From Actinernus sp. WN-2022 (taxonomy: Eukaryota; Cnidaria; Anthozoa; Actiniaria; Actinernidae), in assembly GCA_030867875.1 (NCBI GenBank), contig JAOWCC010001589.1:73989537-74053536 (forward strand): a DNA stretch of 64,000 nucleotides. Reading direction: 5' to 3'. The notes beneath the pieces were generated by a model. The model was not told the DNA's origin and ran no database searches. It saw nothing but the letters and a program-made list of their open reading frames with translations. This document shows, piece by piece, positions 37,601 to 49,600 of the stretch. Position numbers and translations under genes: made by a program. Within the stretch, counting starts at the first letter, position 1. Every line of letters starts with the position of its first letter.

Positions 37601-40600
37601 TTGTCATGAATTCGAATTTGTCACGCGTTAATCCTGGTGAAAGAAAGAAAGAAAAATACAAAACTGTGCAATTGACACGTACGCTATTTCGGATCACGAT
37701 ATTTCGATAACCTGGTCCGAATTTTCGTTTGACAATAAACGAAATATCGTCGAAATGTCGTTCGCATGTTGGCGATATTTCGCCTTGGCATTAAAATTTT
37801 CGCGTATCTGATCGATTCTTCTTCGTCGAAATTGCGAACGAAAAGTTGCCCCGGCGACATTCGTAGGAACAAAGAGCGAAATTCGTCGAAATACGTTTGC
37901 ATGACTTTTGCACAATACTGTATGCATTAAAGGTCTTTTAATTCAAAAGGAATTGCACTTTCCCAGTAGAAGTTTTCTGGTAAGAGAGGTTTTTGCACGT
38001 CTTTCAATATTAGGACAAACGTTGCTTCAAAACTCTGTTGATGTTCTGTAAAAAATCACACTGACACGTTCACGCCTGACTGATTGCACGTGGATTACAA
38101 CGCTCTGAATTAGAATAATCAGTGTTCTTGCAGAAAAACAAGGGATCCGCCGCTCCGAATCATTTGCGCGAGTATAATTTATGTAGCACAATATTTCTGA
38201 TTAATATGTTATTACCAGTAAGTCGGAACACTGGAACTCACTTCCAAAACAAACCACTTGGATCAGGAAAGTTTGCATTCAAAATCATTCGGTGCCGCAA
38301 GATTGCAAAGAAGACATCGTGAGAAGGAGAGGTTTATAGGCCTGCAAATGGCAATTTAGTCAAGTTTTCAGGTGAGTTTAACGGCTTGCTATTACTTTCC
38401 CCGTTGCATCAGTCGAAGAGCAGGGAAACTGACAGCGGTAGAGAGAGTACCTACTATTATGTTAGTGCATTCGCTTTGTATAGTTTACTTTCATAAAATC
38501 TAAATCTAAAATCTTTGTTCCTAAATCATGACCGTGAGAGTAGTTCATATTCTGATTGGATGTAAGTGTACAATGATTTTATTGAAGTTGTCTGAAACCT
38601 GTTAGGGCATTTGAAGTATTGTTTTCCTTGCAGTTATTCGCAAAGTTGAAAGTGACAAACTGCAAGGAGTTAGCGCTTTTCGTTTCAGTTTTAACTCCAA
38701 GATCACGCCTTTGAGGGAAATTTCTTGCCCCTGTATAGAAATCCATCCAGTGACGCGCTCTTATCCGCAAACATTTACGGGGCCAACAGGACACTCGCGA
38801 GTTGCTTTCCGCAAGCAGTTTAATCGTTTAGGCTATCACTGAAAACCGTTTAATCACTTTCCAAGATTGTTTAAACGTTTTTAGAAACCGTTTGCTCTTC
38901 AACCCAGTCCATTTAAACGTTTTGGTAAACCGTTTGCTTTCCAAAGCTGCCCGTTTAAACGATCTGAAAAATCGTTTAAACGTTTTGAAAAAGCGTTTAA
39001 CCGATCTGAAAAAGCGTTTAAACGATCTGAAAAAACGTTTAAACGATCTGAAAAAGCGTTTAAACGATCTGGAAAAGCGTTTAAACGATCTGAAAAAGCG
39101 TTTAAACGACCCCAAAAAGCGTTTACTAACCGTTTAAATTTGCCCGTTTAACGGAAAAGCGTTAGTGTACGTTTTCCCGTGTGTGGTCACACTTAATAAT
39201 ATTAACCTATTAACCTCGCCCACTCAGTCTTTACGGAAAAATATCAGACCTCAGTCTTTTATGTACGGACCTCGCTATCGCTCGATCCATACTGTCAAGA
39301 CCTCGGTCTGAATTTTTTTGTAAAGACCTCGCTTTCGGTTACTAAGAAGTTAGTATACATGTACATGTACAATATTAATAACTAAAAATGATGGTAAAAG
39401 TTAGTTAGCAGAGCTAATCTAGCTGAGTAACTTACATGATACGATTATTGATCAATCAATCAGTCCACCTATCCATCAATCAGTCAGTCAATAGGATGTA
39501 CGTCAGTCAATATGTCAGTCAGTCAGTCAGTCAATCAGTCAGTCATTATTTTAGCCAATCAATATTAGTTTATTTAACCCTACTGCAGTATGGATGACTG
39601 AATTACTATAGTGTCAGCCAGATATAGAGCAACACAACAAGGACATACATGTAGTGACACAATTATAAACATCAATTATAAATACAAATATAAATATAAT
39701 TAATTAATTTAATAACCATAATTAGCATGTTAGCACCTCATTGCAACAAACTGAACAATCCCAGGTGGAAATCTTATTAAGATCTTAATAAGATTCTTAT
39801 TAAGATCTTATTAGAATCTTATTAAGAATCTTATAAGATCTTATAAGATCTTATAAGATTCTTAACAAGATCTTATAAGATTCTTATAAGATTCTTAATA
39901 AGATCTTATAAGATCTTATGTGATTCTTAATAAGATCTTATAAGATTCTTAATAAGATCTTATAAGATTCTTAATAAGATCTTATACGATTCTTAATAAG
40001 ATCTTATAAGATCTTATAAGAATCTTAATAAGATCCTATTAAGATCTTATAAGATCTTGTTAAGAATCTTATAAGATCTTATAAGAATCTTATCAGATCT
40101 TATAAGAATCTTATAAGATCTTATAAGAATCTTACAATGTGTAAGATCTTATTAAGAATCTTATAAGATCTTGTATGAATCTTAGTAAGATCTTACTGTG
40201 CAATCTTATTAGTATAAATTTTATAGTGCCAAATAAACTACATGCTGCCATTATACTTAGTTGTCTCCACCTACTCATTCCCTCAACATGCCTGTGAGAA
40301 AAGCTACTACTTACATGTAGGACAATATCTGGGTCTCCCTACTTGGGAGTAACCACTTGTAAACTAAGTACCAGGAATTTTGACCGTCAATAGGCCCTTG
40401 CAGCTAACAAATCACATGGTTGTACTGGAGAGCAAAAAAATATCTGACTTATTTATTCAAAGGCCTTGTACGAGATCGGTAGTGTTATTAGCAAAACCTG
40501 TTTGTAAATGCTATTTTCCACCTCCAATCGATTGTCGATCTTTCTAAAACTGCGTTTTTAAAGATAGCTTGCTCTCCAATCCAGCATCCATGGCAATGCC

Positions 40601-43600
40601 TTTCCCATGGGGATCAAGAGCTCAATTCATTTGTTAATGAAGTATATATTATATCAGCATGTGACTGTTAGCTGCAAAGACCCTATTTTACATAAAACCA
40701 GCAACATTTTCCAGCATTTTAAAGCAGTTTATTCTATTGTTTTGTATCCAACTTGGGTACAATATTTAATAATACAATGATTAATCCCAATAAGTGAAAA
40801 TCCTTAAAAAGCTAATTGGCAATTGTATTAATATTGTATTGTGGCAGTTCTTGAATGTTTTCACTTTGACAATCTGGGTAAAATCAAGTGTGGTAAAACA
40901 TGGCATTACTATAATATAACAGCTACATGTACAGTTGTATATGATGTCAAGGAGTCACCAGTGATATATATATTGTCAAACTCATTAATATTATTCATGA
41001 AGAAAAAACAGGAAATGAATGTGTAATACAAAATGTAGGTCATCTGTAAGAGCCAGACAGTATTGCTCAAAATAAGCCCCAGTATTGGCTAATTCAACAT
41101 TTATTTATACAAAACACCCTAACTTTTAGAACGAGCAATGGATGTTTGATAAGTCATACATGTACATTTTAGATACAGAATTTGTGTCCATGTTTTATCG
41201 GATTTCTGGCTCGAGTTAGTATATCCAATAAACATTGCTACATGTACTCATTCTGTATCTATTACATACATTGTAGATACTGTTTACTGGCTGGGAGATC
41301 TGTATGGAGAAAAACTTAGCCATACATGTAGGTCTTAAAATGACTTGAGGTCACAGGCCAAGAGCTGCTTTTAAGACTGAGGGCAAAGTTTTTCTCTATG
41401 CAGACCAACCAAAACTGGAAAAGTTTCTTTATTAAATTACTTTTATTTTATTTTGTTGATAAGTTGCCTGCTCATAAATCTTCTGCAGTTTTCTCCCTTT
41501 TTGCAAGGCTTTCAATACAGTTACCAGCCAGCCAAACAGAGTGCACAATTTCAGTGGATCTCGGACTGCAAAATATATTAGCCATTTCGGTTACAAAAAA
41601 AGGACTGGGACAGAGTATGTAAATATTTTTGAATTACAAAATAAATCCCACCACAAGAAAGATTATATACATCGAAATTAGTGTGTTGAGTGAGTTTGGG
41701 GACGTTTGGATCAATATCAACGAGGTGGTGAGCTTTCAAAAATCAGAAAAATAAGAGAGCTTGCACCTAGCCATGAATGCACAACGAAACATGTTTCATC
41801 ATGTCAACCATTAATGTTTTGCCCGCCTACTTGTCAAATTGTGGTGCCAGTCTCACCAGGATTCATAGCATTGTTACCACAGACTTTTTGTCTATGTTTA
41901 ATTTAATTTAAAGGTTTTATTCACAATGAACAAGAGTTCTGAATCTAAAAGCCATAAAAGAATAGAAGAAATATTGGCAGATAATTGATAATTTCGACCT
42001 GACTTATTAACTGCACACATTTTTTTTTCTCAGCACAAATTGTTATGAGAACCAACTGGCCTGAGTACACACACGGTCCCAGTCTTTATCAGTTTAAGAA
42101 ATGGCTAATAGCAGAAAAAATATTTATCTGGCTCATAAGTATAAATTAAATTAAATTTCATGCTACACACTGAGGTTTTTAGGGCACATTTAAAGCTGTG
42201 AACTGATTTAGCAGACTAAGTCCTTATTTTGGTAGGGAGAGCATTCCTTAATTAAGGAGCAGCCATGGAGAAGGCTTGGTCACCATAAGTAACGGTTTGA
42301 GCTGAGTCTACAATGTAGGTACAATTATTATTAGGTGGCCCATTGCTATTTTGACAGCCAAAATGGCATCATAAAGATTCACACTTTTCAACACCTGGGA
42401 AGTGTTTGGCCGATCATTGAGATTTTTTAGACCATGTATTTCCTGATATTGAAGAATAGAAAACACAAAATAGAATTCCAAGATACATAATATTTTTGGA
42501 GATATGTGTTTCTTTTGACCACTTGTTTTCATAAATACAAAAATCTTCAAAACAACATGATATTCATTGGTTTTGTTTCTGGTATGACATAGTCCTTAAC
42601 ATGCTCTCCTTGGACTCAGCAGTAGTTGGTTGCCTCCTGCTTTGTTCTACAAGAAAACAATGTATATACTGTAGATTACCGACCAAGTACACATGATCAT
42701 GAGGTCCAGTCAACATGTTTGAAGATGTACACGTACATACACATGAAGTTATACCACTTATAAGCTAGGGCTCTCTAGAAATTGAAAAAAAAAGGCTACA
42801 TACATGTAGTGTCTTATAGGTGGTACACTTATTTTTTATCTGCCATTTATACACTTTCTAGCCATGTAACATTTACTGTACATTTCATATTTAAAAGAGC
42901 TTCCATGCTCAGGTTTGTGATATGTGGATAAATAAACTACCACCACTTAAAAGAATATATAGGTTAAAATGCCATAAAATGATTGGAAATTGGAATTGTG
43001 CTGGTTGCCAGCCCAGAATTAGGGGAGTGGCTTCCCAAGGGGTAGACCCTCAGGCTGACCAGGGGGATTGTAATAAGGGTGGAACAAACTTGATGCTTTT
43101 CCCCAGGGGTGGGGGAATCTTATGAGTCAAAGTCCCCTGGGTCACGTTTTCCTAATCTCTCTCATATGAGCTTGCCAAAGAGCTTTTTATTATTGACATG
43201 TCTAGTATATGTACCCTGCATAGGAGAAAATGCTTGAATTTGTTTGAAGTTCACTAAGAATCACACTATAATTCCATCTTTCCATCATTTTCTTGGCACA
43301 CACGACTTGTAAGTTAAATACCATAAATTGTTTTAATCACAATTCAGAATTGTCCTAGAACATACATTATATTCACTACTCTGATTCACTTCTGATTAAA
43401 CAAGCTAAATAAACATAGCATGACTTAATTAGCACACAGAAGACAAGTTAGCACATGGAATAGAAGTTTGCCATGGCCCATGGTGTTATTACTAACTCAG
43501 TTCACATTAATTTAGCTCGTACGGTCAAATTCTAAATTCTGAAATCCATATTTAAATATAAACAGTCATTTATCCCTTAATTTGTATGTATGGTTAGCAA

Positions 43601-46600
43601 TCACAAATGCCACGACTTAAAACAGAGTATAAAAGTTTGTTGCAATTAAGTCAGGAGAAAATATATCAATCTGATCGAAGTTACATGTTGAAATACTAAG
43701 GGAGTAAGGCAACTAACTCACATAATTTAGGCACGCGAGATTCAGTTGTTATAAATCCTATACTATACGAGTAGGCGATCGATGAACGTCTACCACAAAT
43801 TAGTACGCAAAGGTTGGGTATTCACTCATCAAAGCTTCACAAACAATTCAAGAACTTGCCTTCAATCTGCCACTCCAATAAGTTATTAATCCCGAAGGCT
43901 GAATTCGAAGATTCCAATAAAGAACAACTGTTAACCACTGAACGTTGAACGTATGTGGATTGCGGGTATTTGTCGATCCCACGTCTAATTCAGCTAGTTG
44001 GAGCTGAGCAAGACGGTTAGAAAATAACTCGCATATGGTATTTTGAGCGCCAGAATTGTTGCGGTAATCTGATTGGTTATGAAGCTGACATTTCAAAAAC
44101 ACTCGGTGTTAAATTTCATTAGGCCTTATGCATCAGTCAATTCCAGCAATGCCCATCCCCCTCCCGGGATATGGTGGGGCATTTGCATACTTTGAGATCC
44201 CGGGAGTGGGGCATTTGTAACCTTATATCGGTCCGGGGGTCGGGCATTATTCTACCACGGGGCATATGGTGGGGCATTTGACACTGCCGAAAATAATTCT
44301 GGGAAAGAGACTGCAGGTCTCGTGGTAACGACGTCATACTGTATCAAGTAAAAGAAACCAATAAATCTGAGTTGTTGTAATTATTCCAGCTGCCTGTGGA
44401 TTCTATCTATTTCTCTAAACCTAGAAACCTGCAGTTTATACCGTCTTATCCACGTTATTTGTATACGCTAGGACACGAAAAAGCCGGGAAACCTATGGAT
44501 GTTTAATTTTTACAATATAGCTAGAAAACAGCAGTTCTCGTACGTTCACCGCCCATCTAACACTGATCTGCAATCCTGTATTCTTAACTCTACGCTACGC
44601 TAAAATGTTAATTCAGGAGGCACTCGGGGCCCAAGCTCTGCTGGTCCGAGTTGGAAATGATGTCAAGTAGTTTGTTTACAAATATACACTGTTTGCTGCT
44701 GTCCACCGGACGAACAGAAGTCACACTATTATTATAAAAGTCTGTCATGTGGTTTTAATAAGCGCTTATTGTATAACGTTAACCGCGAATGATTATTTAT
44801 AGGAATGAAATATAAACTATGTAAATTAATACCATTTTGTTCCAGGCAGCTCAATAGCATAATCACTGATACAGCAGTGAGTATAAATACAAATACAAAA
44901 CAAGATGGCGGATCTACAAAACCGTAACGAAAACTATCAATGAATAGATAGAGAAGTAGCACTTCTCTCAGTTTGTTCTCTGCGCCTTGTGCATTTGCAT
45001 GGAATTAAACTTGGGCAGTATATCGTTATGGATGTGCCCGGGGGTGGGGCATTTTCCTTACTTCTTTGGCTCCACTGTGGGGCATTTGAACACCTTGCTT
45101 GTCCCCACCGTGGGGAATTTGGGAAAAAATAACGAAAATGACTAATGCCTGGGGGTTGTCCCGGGGAGGGGATGGGCATTGCTGGAATTGACTGATGCAT
45201 TAGGGTAAGTTGAATCGTTGAAAGCGCAGTTTCCTTGATTAAAAGAAGTCAGGAAACCATTCCTTTTCTCCTAAATGCCTGTTCATCCCAAAAGGAAAAT
45301 GTTTTGATGGCACGAGAACGAGAATAAGAAGTTATCATAATGTCAAACTGTTGAACCTGGGACGCTACGTTCTTCCCCCATTTTGTCCGCCATCTTGTTT
45401 TGACGTGGTTACCGCTGACCAGCTGGTGAAACATGCGGGCACATCTACACAATCCAAGTGGAGAAAGGCTTAAATTTAATTCTGATTTTGTTCCAGAAAG
45501 CAGTGTATATCTGTTATTAGTTTGTGTTTTTGAGATACATAAGGGGACCGATTGGATATTACGTCCCCGGGGCAGCCGGTGGTTTTAGAGAGGGGATGGG
45601 GGGATTAAAGTTTTGGGGTCAACTTTTTTTTTTGGGGGGGGGGCTAATTTTTTGGCATCAACAATATAAAATGGGGGGTAATTTTTTCTTACATGTTATT
45701 GGATTTTAAGATGTGGGCAGTCAACATGGCAGTATACAAAGTGTGGAATTGCATGTGTTGCTCCTGGGGGGGGGGGGGGGGGGGGGGGGGGGTAATTTTT
45801 TGGTTTTCTTTCTTTCAGTGGGGGTAAGAATTCAAAATATTTTTTTTAATCCACCACCACAGAGTTTTGAACAGGCGAGGCAGTAGGTACATTGTACATG
45901 CCACAAAATTGATTTTTTTAAACATTAAAATTGGCACGTACATGTAACTGCATGTAAAAAGTATTTTAGTTTAGGTATGCACTGGTAGGTATGTAATACA
46001 GTATGCTATAAAATTTATTTTTATTTCTAAATATTGCTACATAACTAATATGACTGTCGTTACAATATAATTTATGTAAAAGGTATTTCAGTTTAGGTAT
46101 GCAGTGGTAAGTTAATGTAAAACTAGGTAGCTCAAAGACATTCTTACCAATTGGCATATATAGGTATGTAGGTGGTATATAAACAAAGGTATGTATCATA
46201 TGTATTTTTTGACATACCTATTGGCAGCATACATGTATATATCATTAAAGGAATTAACAGTTTATAATATAGCAGTGATTATATACTTGTCACATACCAA
46301 ATACATGTATACTTTCAGTTTGGTATGGGATATGCAGAAATGGATAAGAATTAAATCATCAAATTAATTTAGATGTATTATTTGGTCTTAAATTAAGCTA
46401 GCTCATATTATACATGTATTATATTGGAAACCTTAATTAATATTCTGTTTCTTACATTTATAAGAAAAGGTAAGATCTTAATAATTATATGGACCCTTTG
46501 CACATTACGTCACAGCCGCCATGTTGGTGTACAGTTGACAATAGATTCTTCATTAGCTTCTTTTGTTCTGTACACCAACATGGCCGCCATGCCCTTTGTC

Positions 46601-49600
46601 ATTTGAATCTCTGGGGATCGAGTGCAAACCATCTATAGGAACTCAATTAAGATATCTAATGTTAAGATTTCATATACTAAGATCATATTAAGATCTTATT
46701 AAGATCTTGTTAAGTTCGATGTAAGATCTTATTGATATTTCATATTAAGATCTTATTAAGGTTCTTATAAGAATCAATCTTAAATGATCTTAGTAAGATC
46801 TTAATAAGATCTTATAAGATCTTAATACTTAACCCTTAAAGAGCAAATATTAAGATTTGAGTAAGAAAATATATTAAGATCTTATTAAGATCTGAAATCT
46901 TAATAAGATCTTATTAAGATCTGAAATCTTAATAAGATCTGATTAAGATCTGAAATCTTAATAAGATCTTAGTAAGATCTTAGTCTTTTTGGGAATCTTA
47001 TAAGAATCTTATAAGATCTTATAAGATCTTTTAAGATCTTATAAGATCTTAATAAGATTTCCACCTGGGAATATTTCCAGTAACTTTAATTGATAAATAC
47101 ACTTCATTATTCCCCTACCATTACACCAGCAAGTGCGGTCATGCCTGCTCCCAGCTCACACACATGTTTGCCTCTGTAATTTAAACAACAAACCATTGGA
47201 AATCAGGACTCCCACTTACATGGCATAATATATAGGTTCAATTTTTGGCTGAACATTTTTGGGGGTCCTTTCAAGAGTTCATGGGACATTCATCACACTC
47301 TTGTGATGAGTACCATATAAATTTTTCATAAGCCATACCTTTTTTAGACCTTTCAGATTTTGAAAGCAACCCCCAAAAAAAGGGGGGGGGGGGGTAGTGA
47401 ATTGTTTCTTAGTACACAAAAAATAACCTACTAGGTAAAAATCAAAAATTACCTGACATGAAAAATTACATTCATGTACAACATACAGTATATATTAATT
47501 ATATACTTGTAGCTTAATTGAATATAAAATTTAACAGTTTTATTTCCATGCAATTGAATTGAATTCATTTGACACTTACTCAAATTCAGTTTTATGCTTT
47601 AACAAATAGTAAGAAAGTACCTCCTCTGAGGGCCAAATACCTGGAAGAGAAGAAAAATGGCCATAAGCTCAATACATATATCATATATTAATTTCACAGT
47701 GTATGTACATGTACCTTAGGCAGAGCTCAAATTATTTCTGATCACAGTGGAGTGGCTGATTTCTAGGAACTGAGGTTTATTGACTATCCAAGAGATATTT
47801 TGGACAGAGAAGTTGAAGCAAGTTTTTCGATCGGTTACTTTGAAAGGCTATGATTTTTTAGTTATATTAAAATGATAATTTGTAAGAAAGTAAAGTCCAG
47901 GACAATTAAGGAACTTTAGGAGCTACAAAATGTCCAGTAAAAAATTGTCCAGTTAAAAAAAAAGAGAACAAAGACAAAAAGTCTCCTTGTTGAGACTCAA
48001 ACCCATGACATTAAATGCTAATCATGCACTCTGCCCTTTGGGCTATCAACTGATGGCACAAATATTAGAAGTGGGGTACAATGTATGTACATGCAGTAAG
48101 GGATTCAGTTGGATGGACGTGCATGCAGCAATTTTGTTGTTGTTTGCTACATGTATATGCATTGTGCTCTGTAGGCCCACTATCAACACTCAGTGGCAAT
48201 GCTTGCATTGTCTTCATACACTGTACATGTATGTGTATTTTCACTTCAAGCTGAATGAAACCCGTTGTTACATGTATGTCTATGTCCCATATAATTGACC
48301 TCTTTAATTAGCTTGGCTCAATGTTGTCCCATTTCAAATCTTTCAGGAATAATAATCTTTGTTTGAAGTATTTCCATATCAATGTCTCTTCTCATGCATT
48401 AATTAACAGAAATAAAAGAAACTATGCCCAAGGGGATGGTCACGTGATCTGAAATGGGACAACATTGAGCCAAACTAAATTACCATGTTTGCATCTCATG
48501 TGTTCATGCTTATATTAGATGCAAATGACGGTATTTTAAATGTGCATACTTACAAATATTTCCAGTATTGTTGAAGCCAATTAAATCTTTTATACAAACA
48601 TTTCTCTTCTTTTTCCTGGTAAAACAAATATGAAAAAAAATGAACATGTGTTCCCCACAAAGTTTAGGATGTGTCCTATGGGAGCTTGAAACCTTGACCC
48701 TGCTTCAAGGGGCTATGTCAATAACCCACAAATCCTAAACTTTCTCATGACGAAAGACAAAACATAACTACTGAGATTAGCAGAGTATGCTTTCCAGATA
48801 TAATGGAGAAAATTTGGGTGAATTTTGATGAATGATGACAAAATTTGAGTGAATAAAGTATGCTGCTTTTAATAAATAGAAATTTAGAGCAACTTGAAAT
48901 CAGTTCACTGTAAACAAAATCAAGTTTCTAGAATAAGCTTTTGTAAACGGCCACTTTAATCTTTGTAATCCTCTATCAAAAACGTACATTTGAAAAGAAA
49001 ATCAGCACATTAATTTCACATAGTAATTATTTTCTATCAGGGTGTTATGTTTGTAGTCAAACATTCATTTCAATGGGCAGTGCCTTTTACAATATATGTT
49101 ACAGGTCAACATCAGGTCATTTTTTCAACCTAGGTCATATTTTTTTTAACCTAGGTCATTTTTAAGGTACCTATCGCTTTTTTTTTGGGGGGGGGGGATT
49201 TAAAAAGAAAAAAAAACACCTAACCCTCCCTCCCTCCCTCCCTCCCCTGCAAAATATTTTGACCACCTGAAAACAAAAATTAACTGCAATGCATACAAAA
49301 AGTAGATCATTTATTTACTCCTGTAAACATCAACCAGGAAATGGTCATGACATTTTTTCATTTAACATTTCTCTCATGTTCTCAAATGCCCATCATGTTT
49401 TATGATTTGCATAAAACATGGGTAAGGCTTCTTTATATGTTAACCCTTTGGAACCCAGACACATTTGAGTCAATTGGTGAAATCCAGAGTGCTAACTCAA
49501 CCCTCCCCCCTCAGTTCAAGTTTGGCTAGCCCGGGGCAGTTAAATACTGCTGACTTTTTAAACCAAGGGCTCAAACTTTCCCCATGATGCCATTCGGCAG

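Larger units (their letters stand above)
36169..39190. mobile_element. 3.0-kb DNA transposon with 31-bp perfect ends and subterminal arrays
   Basis: The ends start GTGACCACACACGGGAAAAC and match for 31 bp without error. They are flanked by a 4-bp ACTT duplication (36165-36168, 39191-39194). Arrays of about 22-bp GTTTAAACG-containing units lie just inside both ends (36205-36540 and 38818-39148). The interior is another nest of inverted repeats, and no transposase frame is left. Array-derived frames such as KRFFRSFKRFF repeats are spurious. It lies in the 14.6-kb CAMKMT-like intron. Confidence 0.85.
39759..47070. mobile_element. 7.3-kb interval bounded by inverted AATCTTATAAGATC arrays
   Basis: The edges read TCCCAGGTGGAAATCTTATT on the left and its exact reverse complement on the right (47051-47070). 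Long arrays built from GATCTTATAAGATTCTTAAT-type palindromes lie inside each edge (39769-40200 and 46675-47060). This could be one large element or two separate foldback elements of about 400 bp. A flanking AAT on both sides is too short to decide. The right edge lies only 49 bp from CAMKMT-like exon 47119-47173. No transposase was recognised between the arrays. Confidence 0.6.

Noticed and set aside
38828..39137. Open frames on both strands with KRFFRSFKRFF- or KKRLNDL-type repeats
   Set aside because: They are translations of the GTTTAAACG tandem array at the transposon edge. The mirrored array at 36289-36492 gives the same kind of artefact.
39769..40200. CRISPR-like or satellite array
   Set aside because: Units are short AT palindromes without spacers, in a eukaryotic intron. 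They are paired with an inverted array at 46.7-47.1 kb.
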